DNA of 64,000 nt from Salinibacterium sp. G-O1 (lineage in GTDB: Bacteria > Actinomycetota > Actinomycetes > Actinomycetales > Microbacteriaceae): positions 310,001 through 374,000 of the forward strand of contig NZ_JASISV010000001.1 of assembly GCF_030063305.1 (NCBI RefSeq), given 5' to 3'. Position numbers and translations under genes: made by a program. Positions 17,959 to 26,045 of this stretch are shown here, in pieces (position 1 is the stretch's first letter; the number at the start of each line of letters is the position of its first letter). The notes below the pieces were generated by a model. The model was not told where the DNA came from. It searched no databases and worked only from the letters and a program-made list of their open reading frames with translations.

Positions 17959-18329
17959 GCCGGCGGGGCAGGGGTGTCGATACGCGATCCGAACCGGATG
18001 AGGTTGGCGTCTGGGTCGAGACAGGCGCCCTCGCGAAGGCCGTAACTCGTGTCTGTCGGTTGGACGAGTCGCCCCTCGACACGGGCGTTCTTCCACTCCA
18101 CATAGAGCGCATCTGCGTCCGAAACATAGAGGTACACGGCGCTCATGTTCTTTCTCGGTTTCAGGTTGACGACTTGAGCGAGGTGGAGCTCGATGCCGTC
18201 ACGCTCCGCAAACGCGTATGGTTCAGCGCCCTCGTATCGACGGACTGAGAACCCGAGCTTCTCGTAGTGCGTCATTGCGGAAGCCAGATCGCTCACAGGA
18301 AAGACCGGCGCAATTCGCTGGAATGTCAT
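17946..18329 (-). CDS. VOC superfamily protein (glyoxalase/bleomycin resistance-like)
   Basis: A 127-residue single-unit VOC protein: an N-terminal IAPVFPVSDLASAMTHYEKL, a central HLAQV metal-ligand-like block and a C-terminal DPDANLIRFGS motif with the aromatic/glycine pattern of bleomycin-binding relatives. Such proteins sequester glycopeptides or catalyse metal-dependent reactions on small molecules; the ligand is not predictable. It overlaps the panC 3' end by 13 bp in convergent orientation. Confidence 0.85.
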   Translation of the reverse strand: MTFQRIAPVFPVSDLASAMTHYEKLGFSVRRYEGAEPYAFAERDGIELHLAQVVNLKPRKNMSAVYLYVSDADALYVEWKNARVEGRLVQPTDTSYGLREGACLDPDANLIRFGSRIDTPAPPAQPM

Positions 18330-18433
18330 AGCTCCGACGGTACTCGCCGGTCCGCCCGGCGCCTTCCGCCGTTTCCGCGATGTCAGTTCAGCCTGACATC
18401 AGTCGCAACTGACATCCCGTTTTTTGGCCCGGG

Positions 18434-18504
18434 CCCGCCGAGATCGCCACTTTTGCTGCCTGCAGCGCGCCCTGGGCAACAAAAGTGGAGGTCTCGACGG
18501 CGGG
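18434..18504. repeat. Long inverted repeat / hairpin
   Basis: CCCGCCGAGATCGCCACTTT... pairs with a right arm ending CTCGACGGCGGG. The core CCACTTTTG / CAAAAGTGG stem is perfect. Its outer arms (CCGCCGAGA and TCTCGACGG) resemble those of the palindromic elements at 6.0 and 38.4 kb, but the core differs. It lies 35 bp upstream of the DksA/TraR-like gene and could be a bidirectional terminator or a mobile palindrome. Confidence 0.65.
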
Positions 18505-18539
18505 TGCGGGAAGGGAACGCGCGTAGGCTGGCCCGCCTG

Positions 18540-18893
18540 ATGACTGACATGGATGCCGCGGCAGGGCAGCGCGCACGACTCGAGCAGCGCCGGCGGCACG
18601 CCGAGGCGCTCGCGGAGACACTCGGGCGCGAGCGCGCGGCGCTGGTCGAGGCATCCGAAGCATCGAACGCCGACGACGAACACGATCCCGAGGGCGCGAC
18701 CATCGCCTTCGAGCGCGCACAACTGGATGCCACCATCGCCGACGTGCGGCGCCAGCTGGCCGACCTCACCGCAGCGCTGGCGCGGGTGGATGCCGGCACC
18801 TACGGAATCTGCGTCATCTGCGGGCTGCCCATCCCGGCCGAGCGCCTGGAGGCCCGACCTTCCGCGACGACCCATGTCGCCTGCGCCCCCTGA
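18540..18893 (+). CDS. TraR/DksA-type zinc finger protein
   Basis: A 117-residue protein with a long charged N-terminal helical region and a C-terminal zinc finger. The first knuckle is CVIC; the second is HVAC, so the usual third cysteine is replaced by histidine (CCHC). The finger is followed by only two residues. In DksA relatives the coiled coil enters the RNA polymerase secondary channel, but this short actinobacterial type is uncharacterised. The start ATG at 18540 is the first after the 71-bp hairpin and lacks a clear Shine-Dalgarno sequence. Confidence 0.8.
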   Translation: MTDMDAAAGQRARLEQRRRHAEALAETLGRERAALVEASEASNADDEHDPEGATIAFERAQLDATIADVRRQLADLTAALARVDAGTYGICVICGLPIPAERLEARPSATTHVACAP

Positions 18894-18926
18894 GCGCGCG
18901 GAATGCCCCGGTAACATGGGAGCGCT

Positions 18927-20453
18927 ATGAGCAACGAAACCACCGCGCCCACCACGCCCGCCGAACCAGAGTCTGCCGAACTGAGCGCCGCCGAGGTCAG
19001 CGAGCAGAAGGCCGTGCGGCTTGCCAAGCGCGAGCGGCTCATCTCCAGCGGCCGCGAGGCGTACCCGGTGGCGGTTCCCGTCACGACGACGATTCCCGCC
19101 GTGCGCGAAAAGTACGCGCACCTCGTCGCGGATGACACCACCGGCGACATCGTCGGCATCGCCGGTCGCCTGGTGTTCGCCCGCAACACGGGCAAGCTGT
19201 GTTTCGCAACGCTCCAGGCCGGCGACGGCTCACGTGTGCAGGCGATGGTGAGCCTGGCCGAGGTGGGCCAGGATTCGCTGGACGAGTGGAAAGAGCTCAC
19301 CGACCTCGGCGATCACGTGTTCGTCAGCGGCGAGGTCATCTCCAGCCGACGCGGCGAGCTGAGCGTCATGGTGAAGACGTGGCAGATCGCATCCAAGGCC
19401 GTGCTGCCCCTTCCCAACCTGCACACCGACCTCAGTGACGAGTCGCGCGTGCGCAGCCGCTACCTCGACCTGATCCTGCGCGAGCAGGCACGGTTCACCG
19501 TGCGCGCCCGCGCGAAGGTGAACGCATCGCTGCGCGCGACTTTCGCCGCCCAGGACTACCTCGAGGTCGAGACCCCGATGCTGCAGGTGATGCACGGTGG
19601 CGCCTCGGCCCGACCGTTCTCAACCCACAGCAACGCGTTCGACACCGAGCTGTTCCTGCGCATCGCACCAGAGCTGTTCCTCAAGCGTGCCGTGGTCGGC
19701 GGCGTCGACCGGGTGTTCGAGATCAACCGCAACTTCCGGAACGAGGGTGCAGACTCCACCCACTCTCCCGAGTTCGCCATGCTCGAGGCCTACGAGTCGT
19801 ACGGCGACTACAACCGCATGGCCGACCTCACCCAGCAGCTCGTTCAGAACGCGGCGCTTGCGGTGGCCGGCCAACTCGTCGTGACGTGGGCCGACGGCAC
19901 CGAGTACGACCTGGGCGGCGACTGGGACCGGGTGTCGATGTATGAGTCGGCGTCCGCGGCATCCGGGCTCGACATCACACCCGACAGCCCTTACGACTAC
20001 CTCGTCGCCGAGGCGGCGAAGGTCGGCATCGAGGTCGATCACCCCACCCACGGCAAGCTCGTCGAAGAGCTGTGGGAGCACTTCGTGAAGCCGGGGCTCA
20101 CCCGTCCGACGTTCGTTATGGACTTTCCCGTCGACACGAGCCCCCTCGTGCGCGACCACCGCACCATCGCCGGGGTCGTCGAGAAGTGGGATCTGTACAT
20201 TCGTGGCTTCGAGCTGGCCACGGGATATTCCGAGCTCATCGACCCGGTCATCCAGAGGGAACGTTTCGTCGAGCAGGCGCAGCTTGCGTCGAAGGGCGAC
20301 GTTGAGGCGATGCGGCTCGACGAGGAGTTTCTGCGGGCGCTTGAACACGGGATGCCGCCCACCGGTGGCATCGGACTCGGAATCGACCGACTGCTCATGG
20401 CCATCACCGGCCTGGGCATTCGCGAGACGATCCTCTTCCCGCTGGTGAAGTGA
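18927..20453 (+). CDS. lysS: Lysyl-tRNA synthetase, class II
   Basis: A 508-residue class IIb enzyme. The OB-fold anticodon-binding domain spans about 55-165. The catalytic core has motif 1 near FAAQDYLEVETPMLQ, motif 2 in FEINRNFRNEGADSTHSPEF and motif 3 GGIGLGIDRLLMAITG. The N-terminal 25 residues are Ala/Glu-rich as in relatives. The position after panC and the DksA-like gene and before clpC is a common actinobacterial arrangement. The stop overlaps the start of the next small gene. Confidence 0.97.
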   Translation: MSNETTAPTTPAEPESAELSAAEVSEQKAVRLAKRERLISSGREAYPVAVPVTTTIPAVREKYAHLVADDTTGDIVGIAGRLVFARNTGKLCFATLQAGDGSRVQAMVSLAEVGQDSLDEWKELTDLGDHVFVSGEVISSRRGELSVMVKTWQIASKAVLPLPNLHTDLSDESRVRSRYLDLILREQARFTVRARAKVNASLRATFAAQDYLEVETPMLQVMHGGASARPFSTHSNAFDTELFLRIAPELFLKRAVVGGVDRVFEINRNFRNEGADSTHSPEFAMLEAYESYGDYNRMADLTQQLVQNAALAVAGQLVVTWADGTEYDLGGDWDRVSMYESASAASGLDITPDSPYDYLVAEAAKVGIEVDHPTHGKLVEELWEHFVKPGLTRPTFVMDFPVDTSPLVRDHRTIAGVVEKWDLYIRGFELATGYSELIDPVIQRERFVEQAQLASKGDVEAMRLDEEFLRALEHGMPPTGGIGLGIDRLLMAITGLGIRETILFPLVK

Positions 20454-20599
20454 TGAGCGACCTCAAACTTCCTGGCGAAGACAACAAGAAGAAGGGCCCC
20501 TCCTTCAACCGCATCGTGCTCTGGGTGATCGTCGGGGGCGTCGGCCTCTACCTGATTGTCTCGGGCGTCATCGGGATCCTGGTCAAAGCGAACCAATGA
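20453..20599 (+). CDS. Small single-pass membrane protein (48 aa)
   Basis: Forty-eight residues: a polar, lysine-rich N-terminus (MSDLKLPGEDNKKK) and one transmembrane helix (IVLWVIVGGVGLYLIVSGVI). The ATG overlaps the lysS stop by one base and the gene overlaps the next by 4 bp, so translation is likely coupled. No function is known; the tight packing argues that it is real. Confidence 0.65.
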   Translation: MSDLKLPGEDNKKKGPSFNRIVLWVIVGGVGLYLIVSGVIGILVKANQ

Positions 20600-20694
20600 A
20601 CCGAAAGACTTCGCGCCTCGTCACCGGCCTCGCCCTGGCGGGGATGCTCGTGCTCATTGCGGTGGCTTTCATCTTCACCAGTTACGCTGGATAG
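20596..20694 (+). CDS. Very small membrane protein (32 aa)
   Basis: Thirty-two residues: a basic N-terminus (MNRKTSRLVTG) then a single hydrophobic helix ending FTSYAG. The ATG overlaps the preceding stop (ATGA), and the stop codon directly precedes the next GTG. Genes this short are often missed; overlap on both sides and correct topology support it. Confidence 0.55.
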   Translation: MNRKTSRLVTGLALAGMLVLIAVAFIFTSYAG

Positions 20695-20877
20695 GTGCCT
20701 CAGGAATTTTGGTCTAACGCGATCTACTCGGTGACCCCGACGATCCTCGTTGGGCTCGTGTTCTGGTTCGTCATCCGCGCGATCCTGAAGGCCGACGGCA
20801 ACGAGCGCAAGGTGCGGTCGCGCATCGAGGCCGAGGAGCGCGCGAAGATCGCCGTTCCCGCCGACCCGAAGGCCTGA
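20695..20877 (+). CDS. Small membrane protein (60 aa)
   Basis: Sixty residues from a GTG immediately after the previous stop. One transmembrane helix (ILVGLVFWFVIRAIL) is followed by a charged tail (ERKVRSRIEAEERAK). Similar short proteins sit downstream of lysS in related Microbacteriaceae, from general knowledge of the family. The last 21 bp are duplicated in tandem beyond the stop codon. Confidence 0.7.
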   Translation: MPQEFWSNAIYSVTPTILVGLVFWFVIRAILKADGNERKVRSRIEAEERAKIAVPADPKA

Positions 20878-20898
20878 CCCGCCGACCCGAAGGCCTGA
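20857..20898 (+). repeat. Exact 21-bp tandem duplication across a stop codon
   Basis: The unit CCCGCCGACCCGAAGGCCTG plus A occurs at 20857-20877 and again, identical, at 20878-20898. The first copy contains the stop codon of the 60-residue membrane protein. A recent duplication is implied, because no base has diverged. Confidence 0.9.
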
Positions 20899-20914
20899 CC
20901 CGGCCCTCCGCGCG

Positions 20915-20977
20915 CATCGAGTGCGCGCTAATTGTCGCTATAGCGCTCCCGAAGCGACCAGAGTTGCACTCTCGATG
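20915..20977. repeat. Imperfect palindrome, variant interspersed element
   Basis: A 63-bp imperfect palindrome with outer arms CATCGAGTGC and GCACTCTCGATG and an inner pair AATTGTCGCT / AAGCGACC. It has the length and the inner TGTCG...CGAC pattern of the 65-bp elements at 6.0 and 38.4 kb, with different outer arms. It may also end transcription of the lysS cluster. Confidence 0.55.
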
Positions 20978-21018
20978 GGGATCGAGTCCGAATTTGGCAG
21001 TCGAGTCCAACACCGTCA

Positions 21019-21029
21019 CGCCTAGGGCG
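21019..21029 (+). promoter_or_regulatory. Candidate ClgR-binding site upstream of clpC
   Basis: CGCCTAGGGCG followed by AAC matches the actinobacterial ClgR consensus CGC-N5-GCG, including its inner Y-N-A-N-R. It lies 84 bp before the clpC ATG. ClgR activates clpC and clpP genes in Corynebacterium, Streptomyces and Bifidobacterium. The clgR gene itself is not in this window. Confidence 0.7.
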
Positions 21030-21112
21030 AACACCGGTCTTTTTGGGAGGTCACGAAGTTACTCTCTTTATATCGGCACCGAATCCTGCCCGGTGCCTAA
21101 GGAGTGAAGAAG

Positions 21113-23590
21113 ATGTTCGAACGATTTACAGACCGAGCTCGTCGTGTTGTCGTGTTGGCCCAGGAAGAGGCCAAGATGCTCAACCACAACTACATCGGCA
21201 CTGAGCACATCCTGCTCGGGCTGATCCACGAGGGTGAGGGCGTCGCCGCCAAGGCCCTCGAGTCTCTCAACATCTCGCTCGACGCTGTGCGCGAGCAGGT
21301 CCAGGACATCATCGGCCAGGGCCAGCAGCAGCCGACCGGCCACATCCCCTTCACCCCGCGCGCCAAGAAGGTGCTCGAGCTCTCGCTGCGCGAGGCACTG
21401 CAGCTCGGCCACAACTACATCGGCACCGAGCACATCCTGCTCGGCCTCATCCGCGAGGGCGAGGGCGTTGCAGCACAGGTTCTCGTCAAGCTCGGGGCCG
21501 ACCTCAACCGCGTGCGCCAGCAGGTCATCCAGCTTCTCTCGGGCTACCAGGGTAAGGAGGCCGTCGCCGTAGGAGGCAACGACGCCACCCCGGACAAGGG
21601 CAGCCAGATTCTCGACCAGTTCGGCCGCAACCTCACCCAGGCGGCGCGCGACGGCAAACTCGACCCGGTCATCGGCCGCGAGAAAGAGATGGAGCGGGTC
21701 ATGCAGATCCTCTCCCGCCGTTCCAAAAACAACCCTGTCCTGATCGGCGAGCCCGGCGTCGGTAAGACCGCCGTCGTCGAGGGGCTCGCCATCGCGATCG
21801 TGCGCGGCGACGTTCCCGAGACGCTGAAGGACAAGCAGCTCTACACGCTCGACCTCGGTTCGCTCATCGCCGGTAGCCGCTACCGCGGTGACTTCGAGGA
21901 GCGCCTCAAGAAGGTCACGAAAGAGATCCGCACGCGCGGTGACATCATCACCTTCATCGACGAGATCCACACGCTGGTCGGCGCGGGTGCCGCTGAGGGC
22001 GCAATCGATGCTGCCAGCATCCTGAAGCCGCTTCTGGCCCGCGGTGAACTGCAGACCATCGGTGCGACCACCCTTGACGAATACCGCAAGCACTTCGAGA
22101 AGGATGCCGCTCTGGAGCGCAGGTTCCAGCCCGTGCAGGTGCACGAGCCGTCCCTGCCTCACACGATCAACATCCTCAAGGGGCTGCGCGACAAGTACGA
22201 GTCGTTCCACAAGGTGTCGATCACCGACGGCGCGATCGTGGCTGCGGCGAACCTGGCAGACCGCTACGTTGCAGACCGTTTCCTCCCAGACAAGGCCATC
22301 GACCTGATCGACGAGGCCGGCGCACGCCTGCGTCTCTCGATCCTGTCTGCGCCGCCGGAGCTGCGCGAATTCGACGAGAAGATCGCGGCAGTGCGTGGCC
22401 AGAAAGAGGGCGCCATCGAGGACCAGGACTTCGAGAAGGCCGCTTCGCTCCGGGATGAGGAGAAGAAGCTGCTCGGCGAGCGCCTTCGTCTCGAGAAGCA
22501 GTGGAAGTCGGGCGACGTGTCGACGACCGCTGAGGTTGACGAGGGTCTCATCGCCGAAGTGCTCGCCGCTGCGACGGGCATCCCGGTCTTCAAGCTGACC
22601 GAGGAGGAGTCGTCGAGGCTCATCTTCATGGAGAAGGCGCTGCACATGCGCGTCATCGGCCAGGAAGAGGCCATCTCGGTTCTCGCCAAGACCATCCGCC
22701 GCACGCGTGCCGGCCTCAAAGACCCCAAGCGCCCCAGCGGTTCGTTCATCTTCGCCGGCCCGACCGGTGTGGGTAAGACCGAACTCGCCAAGGCGCTCGC
22801 GGAATTCCTGTTCGACGACGAGAACGCCCTCATCTCACTCGACATGAGCGAGTACGGCGAGAAGCACACGGTCTCGCGACTGTTCGGTGCTCCTCCCGGA
22901 TTCGTCGGCTTCGAGGAGGGCGGCCAGCTCACCGAGAAGGTGCGCCGCAAGCCGTTCTCCGTGGTGTTGTTCGATGAGATCGAGAAGGCTCACCCCGACA
23001 TCTTCAACTCGCTTCTTCAGATTTTGGAGGAGGGACGCCTGACGGATGGCCAGGGTCGCGTGGTCGACTTCAAGAACACCGTGATCATCATGACCACCAA
23101 CCTCGGTACGAAGGACATCACGGGCACCCCGATCGGGTTCACCTCGGCGACAGACACCGCCACCGGTTACGACCGGATGCGCGGCAAGGTCGTGGAGGAG
23201 CTCAAGAAGCACTTCAAGCCCGAGTTCCTGAACCGTGTCGACGAGACCATCGTCTTCCCGCAGCTCAGCCCGGAGGAGCTGCTGCAGATTGTCGACCTCT
23301 TTATCAAGCGCCTCAGCGAGAGGCTGATGGATCGCGACCTGACCGTCGAGCTCACGCTGCCGGCCAAGGAGCAGCTCATCAAGGTCGGTTTCGACCCGTC
23401 GCTGGGAGCCCGGCCGTTGCGCCGTGCTGTGCAGCACGAGATCGAAGACCGCATGAGCGAGAAGATCCTGCACGGCGAGCTGAACGCCGGTGACCACGTG
23501 CACGTCGACTACATCGACGGACAGTTCGTGCTCACCACGAGCCGCCAGGCCGGCCTCCCCGAGAAGGAGCCGGAAGCGGTAGAAGCGTAA
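21113..23590 (+). CDS. clpC: ClpC, AAA+ chaperone/unfoldase of the Clp protease
   Basis: An 825-residue class I Clp ATPase that unfolds proteins for ClpP. Two N-terminal Clp-N repeats ([20 protein letters not shown], then a second copy of [14 protein letters not shown]) precede the first AAA module with GEPGVGKT. A middle UVR-type domain and the second module with GPTGVGKTE follow. The ATG at 21113 is preferred over a GTG at 21104 because AAGGAG sits 8 nt upstream and MFERFT is the family start. A ClgR-like box precedes it and a strong terminator follows. Confidence 0.98.
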   Translation: MFERFTDRARRVVVLAQEEAKMLNHNYIGTEHILLGLIHEGEGVAAKALESLNISLDAVREQVQDIIGQGQQQPTGHIPFTPRAKKVLELSLREALQLGHNYIGTEHILLGLIREGEGVAAQVLVKLGADLNRVRQQVIQLLSGYQGKEAVAVGGNDATPDKGSQILDQFGRNLTQAARDGKLDPVIGREKEMERVMQILSRRSKNNPVLIGEPGVGKTAVVEGLAIAIVRGDVPETLKDKQLYTLDLGSLIAGSRYRGDFEERLKKVTKEIRTRGDIITFIDEIHTLVGAGAAEGAIDAASILKPLLARGELQTIGATTLDEYRKHFEKDAALERRFQPVQVHEPSLPHTINILKGLRDKYESFHKVSITDGAIVAAANLADRYVADRFLPDKAIDLIDEAGARLRLSILSAPPELREFDEKIAAVRGQKEGAIEDQDFEKAASLRDEEKKLLGERLRLEKQWKSGDVSTTAEVDEGLIAEVLAAATGIPVFKLTEEESSRLIFMEKALHMRVIGQEEAISVLAKTIRRTRAGLKDPKRPSGSFIFAGPTGVGKTELAKALAEFLFDDENALISLDMSEYGEKHTVSRLFGAPPGFVGFEEGGQLTEKVRRKPFSVVLFDEIEKAHPDIFNSLLQILEEGRLTDGQGRVVDFKNTVIIMTTNLGTKDITGTPIGFTSATDTATGYDRMRGKVVEELKKHFKPEFLNRVDETIVFPQLSPEELLQIVDLFIKRLSERLMDRDLTVELTLPAKEQLIKVGFDPSLGARPLRRAVQHEIEDRMSEKILHGELNAGDHVHVDYIDGQFVLTTSRQAGLPEKEPEAVEA

Positions 23591-23600
23591 GAAATTGAGA

Positions 23601-23633
23601 GGGGGCGGTGGGGAAACCCACCGCCCCCTTTTT
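23601..23633 (+). terminator. Rho-independent terminator of clpC
   Basis: A perfect 12-bp stem, GGGGGCGGTGGG with its complement around loop GAAA, is followed by TTTTTC. It starts 10 bp after the clpC stop codon. Confidence 0.92.
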
Positions 23634-23664
23634 CTTGCCCGGAGGGCAGCCCCTAACATGGGGC

Positions 23665-24168
23665 GTGGCTTCTTTTACCGTCAGACCAGCCCGAACCAGC
23701 GATGTTCCCCTGATTCAGGGCCTCGTCGAACCGCTCGCGCAGCAGCGCATCCTGCTCGGAAAAGACCGGGTTGTGCTGTACGAGGCCGTTCAGGAATTCA
23801 GGATCGCCGAGAATGCCGACGGCGAGGTGGTGGGCTGCGGAGCGCTTCACGTGATGTGGGAAGACCTCGGCGAGGTGCGCACACTCGCGGTTGCGCAGGA
23901 CTGGCTGGGCACCGGCGCCGGCCACGCCATTCTCGAGGACATCGAGAAGCACGCCGCACAACTCGGGCTCAGCCGGCTGTTCTGTCTGACCTTCGAGACC
24001 GCGTTCTTTGGCAGGCACGGTTTCACGCCGATCGCCGAGGACGTCGTTGCCCCCGAGGTTTTCGCTCAGCTGGCGCTCTCCCCCGACGAGGGTGTTGCCG
24101 AATTCCTCGACCTGTCCCGGGTCAAACAGAACACGCTCGGCAACACCAGAATGCTGAAGCTGCTGTGA
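23665..24168 (+). CDS. argA: Amino-acid N-acetyltransferase, N-acetylglutamate synthase-like GNAT
   Basis: A 167-residue stand-alone GNAT protein that closely resembles the mycobacterial glutamate N-acetyltransferase Rv2747. VRPARTSDVPLIQGLV, LYEAVQEF, VVGCGALHVMWEDLGEVRT, FETAFFGRHGF and the terminal block VAEFLDLSRVK...LGN match. It would acetylate glutamate for arginine synthesis without the kinase-like domain of classical ArgA. The start is GTG at 23665, because upstream residues are encoded inside the clpC terminator. It overlaps the next gene by one base. Confidence 0.85.
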   Translation: MASFTVRPARTSDVPLIQGLVEPLAQQRILLGKDRVVLYEAVQEFRIAENADGEVVGCGALHVMWEDLGEVRTLAVAQDWLGTGAGHAILEDIEKHAAQLGLSRLFCLTFETAFFGRHGFTPIAEDVVAPEVFAQLALSPDEGVAEFLDLSRVKQNTLGNTRMLKLL

Positions 24169-24938
24169 TGGATCTCTCACGGATGTCTATCGGGCTGCCC
24201 GGCGCGCTCGACCACACGATCGTCGCGCACCTCGCGCCCGTCATCGAATCGCTCGGCTTCCGCGGCCTGTGGCTCAACGACACCCCAGACGGGGACGCCC
24301 TCGCGGGGCTTGAGGTTGCCGCCATTGGCACGAGCACGCTGAAGCTCGGCACCGGGGTGATCCCTCTCGACAGACGCGGGCCGAACGAGATCGTCGGCGC
24401 GATGAGGGGCCTGCCCCAGGAGCGGTTGTCGATCGGCGTCGGTTCGGGCAGTGCCCGGCATCCGCTGGGTGTGGTCGCGCGCGGAGTTCGGGAGCTCACC
24501 GAGCGCAGCGAGGCATCCATCGTCGTGGGTGCTCTTGGTCCGAGGATGCGCCGGATGGGAGCCGAAGCTGCGGGCGGTGTGCTCTTCAACTGGCTCACCC
24601 CGGCGGCCGCCGCCGATGCAACGGCCGAGCTGCGCCGCGACGCCCGCGGTCGTGATGTGCGGGCCGTGCTGTACGTGCGAACCGCCATGACCGAGGATGC
24701 CCGTGGTGCGCTCCACGCTGAAGCCGATCGTTACAGCAGCTATCCCGCGTATGCCGCGAACTTCGAGCGGATCGGGGCAACCGCCAAGGACACGACGATC
24801 GATGGCTCGGTGCCGGGTGAGCTGGCCGCGAGAGTTGCCGAGTATGCGCCTCACGTCGACGAGGTGGTGCTCCGTGCGATTACCACCGAGCAGACTCTCG
24901 GCGCCCATCTGGAATTTCTCGAGAAGGTAGCTGCCTGA
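24168..24938 (+). CDS. LLM-class flavin-dependent oxidoreductase-like protein
   Basis: A 256-residue TIM-barrel protein of the bacterial luciferase-like family. GLWLNDTPDGDALAGLEVAA and LGTGVIPLDRRGPNEIV match the N-terminal cofactor region; RLSIGVGSG and GPRMRRMGAEAAGGVLFNW match later strands. It is shorter than typical members (300-350), lacking some insertion segments. F420 or FMN is the likely cofactor; the substrate is unknown. The ATG overlaps the previous stop by one base. Confidence 0.8.
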   Translation: MDLSRMSIGLPGALDHTIVAHLAPVIESLGFRGLWLNDTPDGDALAGLEVAAIGTSTLKLGTGVIPLDRRGPNEIVGAMRGLPQERLSIGVGSGSARHPLGVVARGVRELTERSEASIVVGALGPRMRRMGAEAAGGVLFNWLTPAAAADATAELRRDARGRDVRAVLYVRTAMTEDARGALHAEADRYSSYPAYAANFERIGATAKDTTIDGSVPGELAARVAEYAPHVDEVVLRAITTEQTLGAHLEFLEKVAA

Positions 24939-25001
24939 AGATCCGGTCGCAGTGGGCGTGCCCTCGCGCCTCCAGGGCTCGTACGCGCCTAGCCTGTGTG
25001 C

Positions 25002-25622
25002 ATGTCGACGTTTCGAACACCGGTCGGCCCCCAGTCCAGCAAGGTGTACTGGCGTCGCCGGCTCATCGTGGCGCTGGGGCTGGTTGCCGTCATCATCATC
25101 GTGTTGCTCATCGTGAACCGTCCTGGCGAGAGCGCGCCTACCCCGGCCGCCACCTCAAGCAGTCCGACGTCACCGACCGCAACGGCCGAAGCCCCGCCGG
25201 CGGCCGCTCCGGGTGAGACGGTGGTCTGCGACCCGGCGATGGTTACCGTTGAGGCGACGACCGACGCCGGTGAGTACGACTCGGGGGTCAACCCCGTGCT
25301 GTCCTTCAGCCTCAAGAGCCGAATGACCAACCCGTGCACTATCTCGGCGGGCTCGAACCTGCAGGAGTTCGTGATCACCAGCGGCAGCGATCTCATCTGG
25401 AATTCGAAAGACTGCCAGGTCGACCCGGTTGAGGCCACCGCGACCCTGCTGCCCGGTGTTCCGCTCGCAGGTTCCTCGCTCACCTGGGATCGCACCCGCT
25501 CAACGCCCGACACCTGCGACACCGAGCGGGACCAGGTCGACGCAAGCGGTGCGACCTATCGGCTCGACGTGAAGGTCGGCGACATAAAATCCGGCGACTC
25601 GCGCGCCTTCATCCTGAATTAA
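25002..25622 (+). CDS. Membrane-anchored extracytoplasmic protein, DUF4232-like layout
   Basis: About 206 residues. An N-terminal transmembrane anchor (LIVALGLVAVIIIVLLIV) is followed by a Ser/Thr/Pro/Ala linker and an extracytoplasmic beta-rich domain with four cysteines (VVCDP, NPCTIS, KDCQV, DTCD) suited to two disulphides. The family is not certain. ATG at 25002 is chosen; a GTG at 24996 would add two residues. It overlaps the next gene by one base. Confidence 0.65.
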   Translation: MSTFRTPVGPQSSKVYWRRRLIVALGLVAVIIIVLLIVNRPGESAPTPAATSSSPTSPTATAEAPPAAAPGETVVCDPAMVTVEATTDAGEYDSGVNPVLSFSLKSRMTNPCTISAGSNLQEFVITSGSDLIWNSKDCQVDPVEATATLLPGVPLAGSSLTWDRTRSTPDTCDTERDQVDASGATYRLDVKVGDIKSGDSRAFILN

Positions 25623-26011
25623 TGACCAGCGAAACACCCAAGCCCGGTTCCGCGCAGCTCGCGGCGGCTCTTGAGGCTCAGGATGTTGCGGCCGTGGCCT
25701 TTGCCCTTCGCAATGACCACGTGGTCATGCCGATGCTGCCCGTCGACGGCCCGCCGCAGGTGCGCGTGTTCCGTCGCGGCGATGCCGACCGCTACATGCT
25801 GTTGCTGTTCTCGTCGCCGGAGACATACAGGCAGATGGTTCCGGATGAGGACGACCACCGGGTGCTCGCCTACGACGCCGCAGCCCTGCGTGAGTTCCTG
25901 ACCGAGTACATCGGCGTACTGGAGGCGGTCTGGTTCGACGTCGCCGGCCCTCACGCCATGCAGGCGGCTCCGCAGGATGTGCTCGACGCCCTTCAGCTCG
26001 ACGCTCCCTGA
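25622..26011 (+). CDS. SseB-like domain protein
   Basis: A 129-residue soluble protein resembling the SseB N-terminal domain: alternating strands and helices, the block FALRNDHVVMPMLPVDG, LLLFSSPETYRQM and a conserved C-terminal FDVAGPHAM. SseB homologues are of unclear function in Actinobacteria. The ATG overlaps the previous stop by one base. Confidence 0.65.
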   Translation: MTSETPKPGSAQLAAALEAQDVAAVAFALRNDHVVMPMLPVDGPPQVRVFRRGDADRYMLLLFSSPETYRQMVPDEDDHRVLAYDAAALREFLTEYIGVLEAVWFDVAGPHAMQAAPQDVLDALQLDAP

Positions 26012-26045
26012 CTGACGCCCGGCGGGGCGAGCGTAAGCTGAGCCC

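Noticed and set aside
21068-22645. A 525-codon minus-strand open frame inside clpC
   Set aside because: It lies wholly antisense to clpC, and its open state follows from the GC-rich codon bias. The translation is Leu/Asp/Val-rich without any domain.
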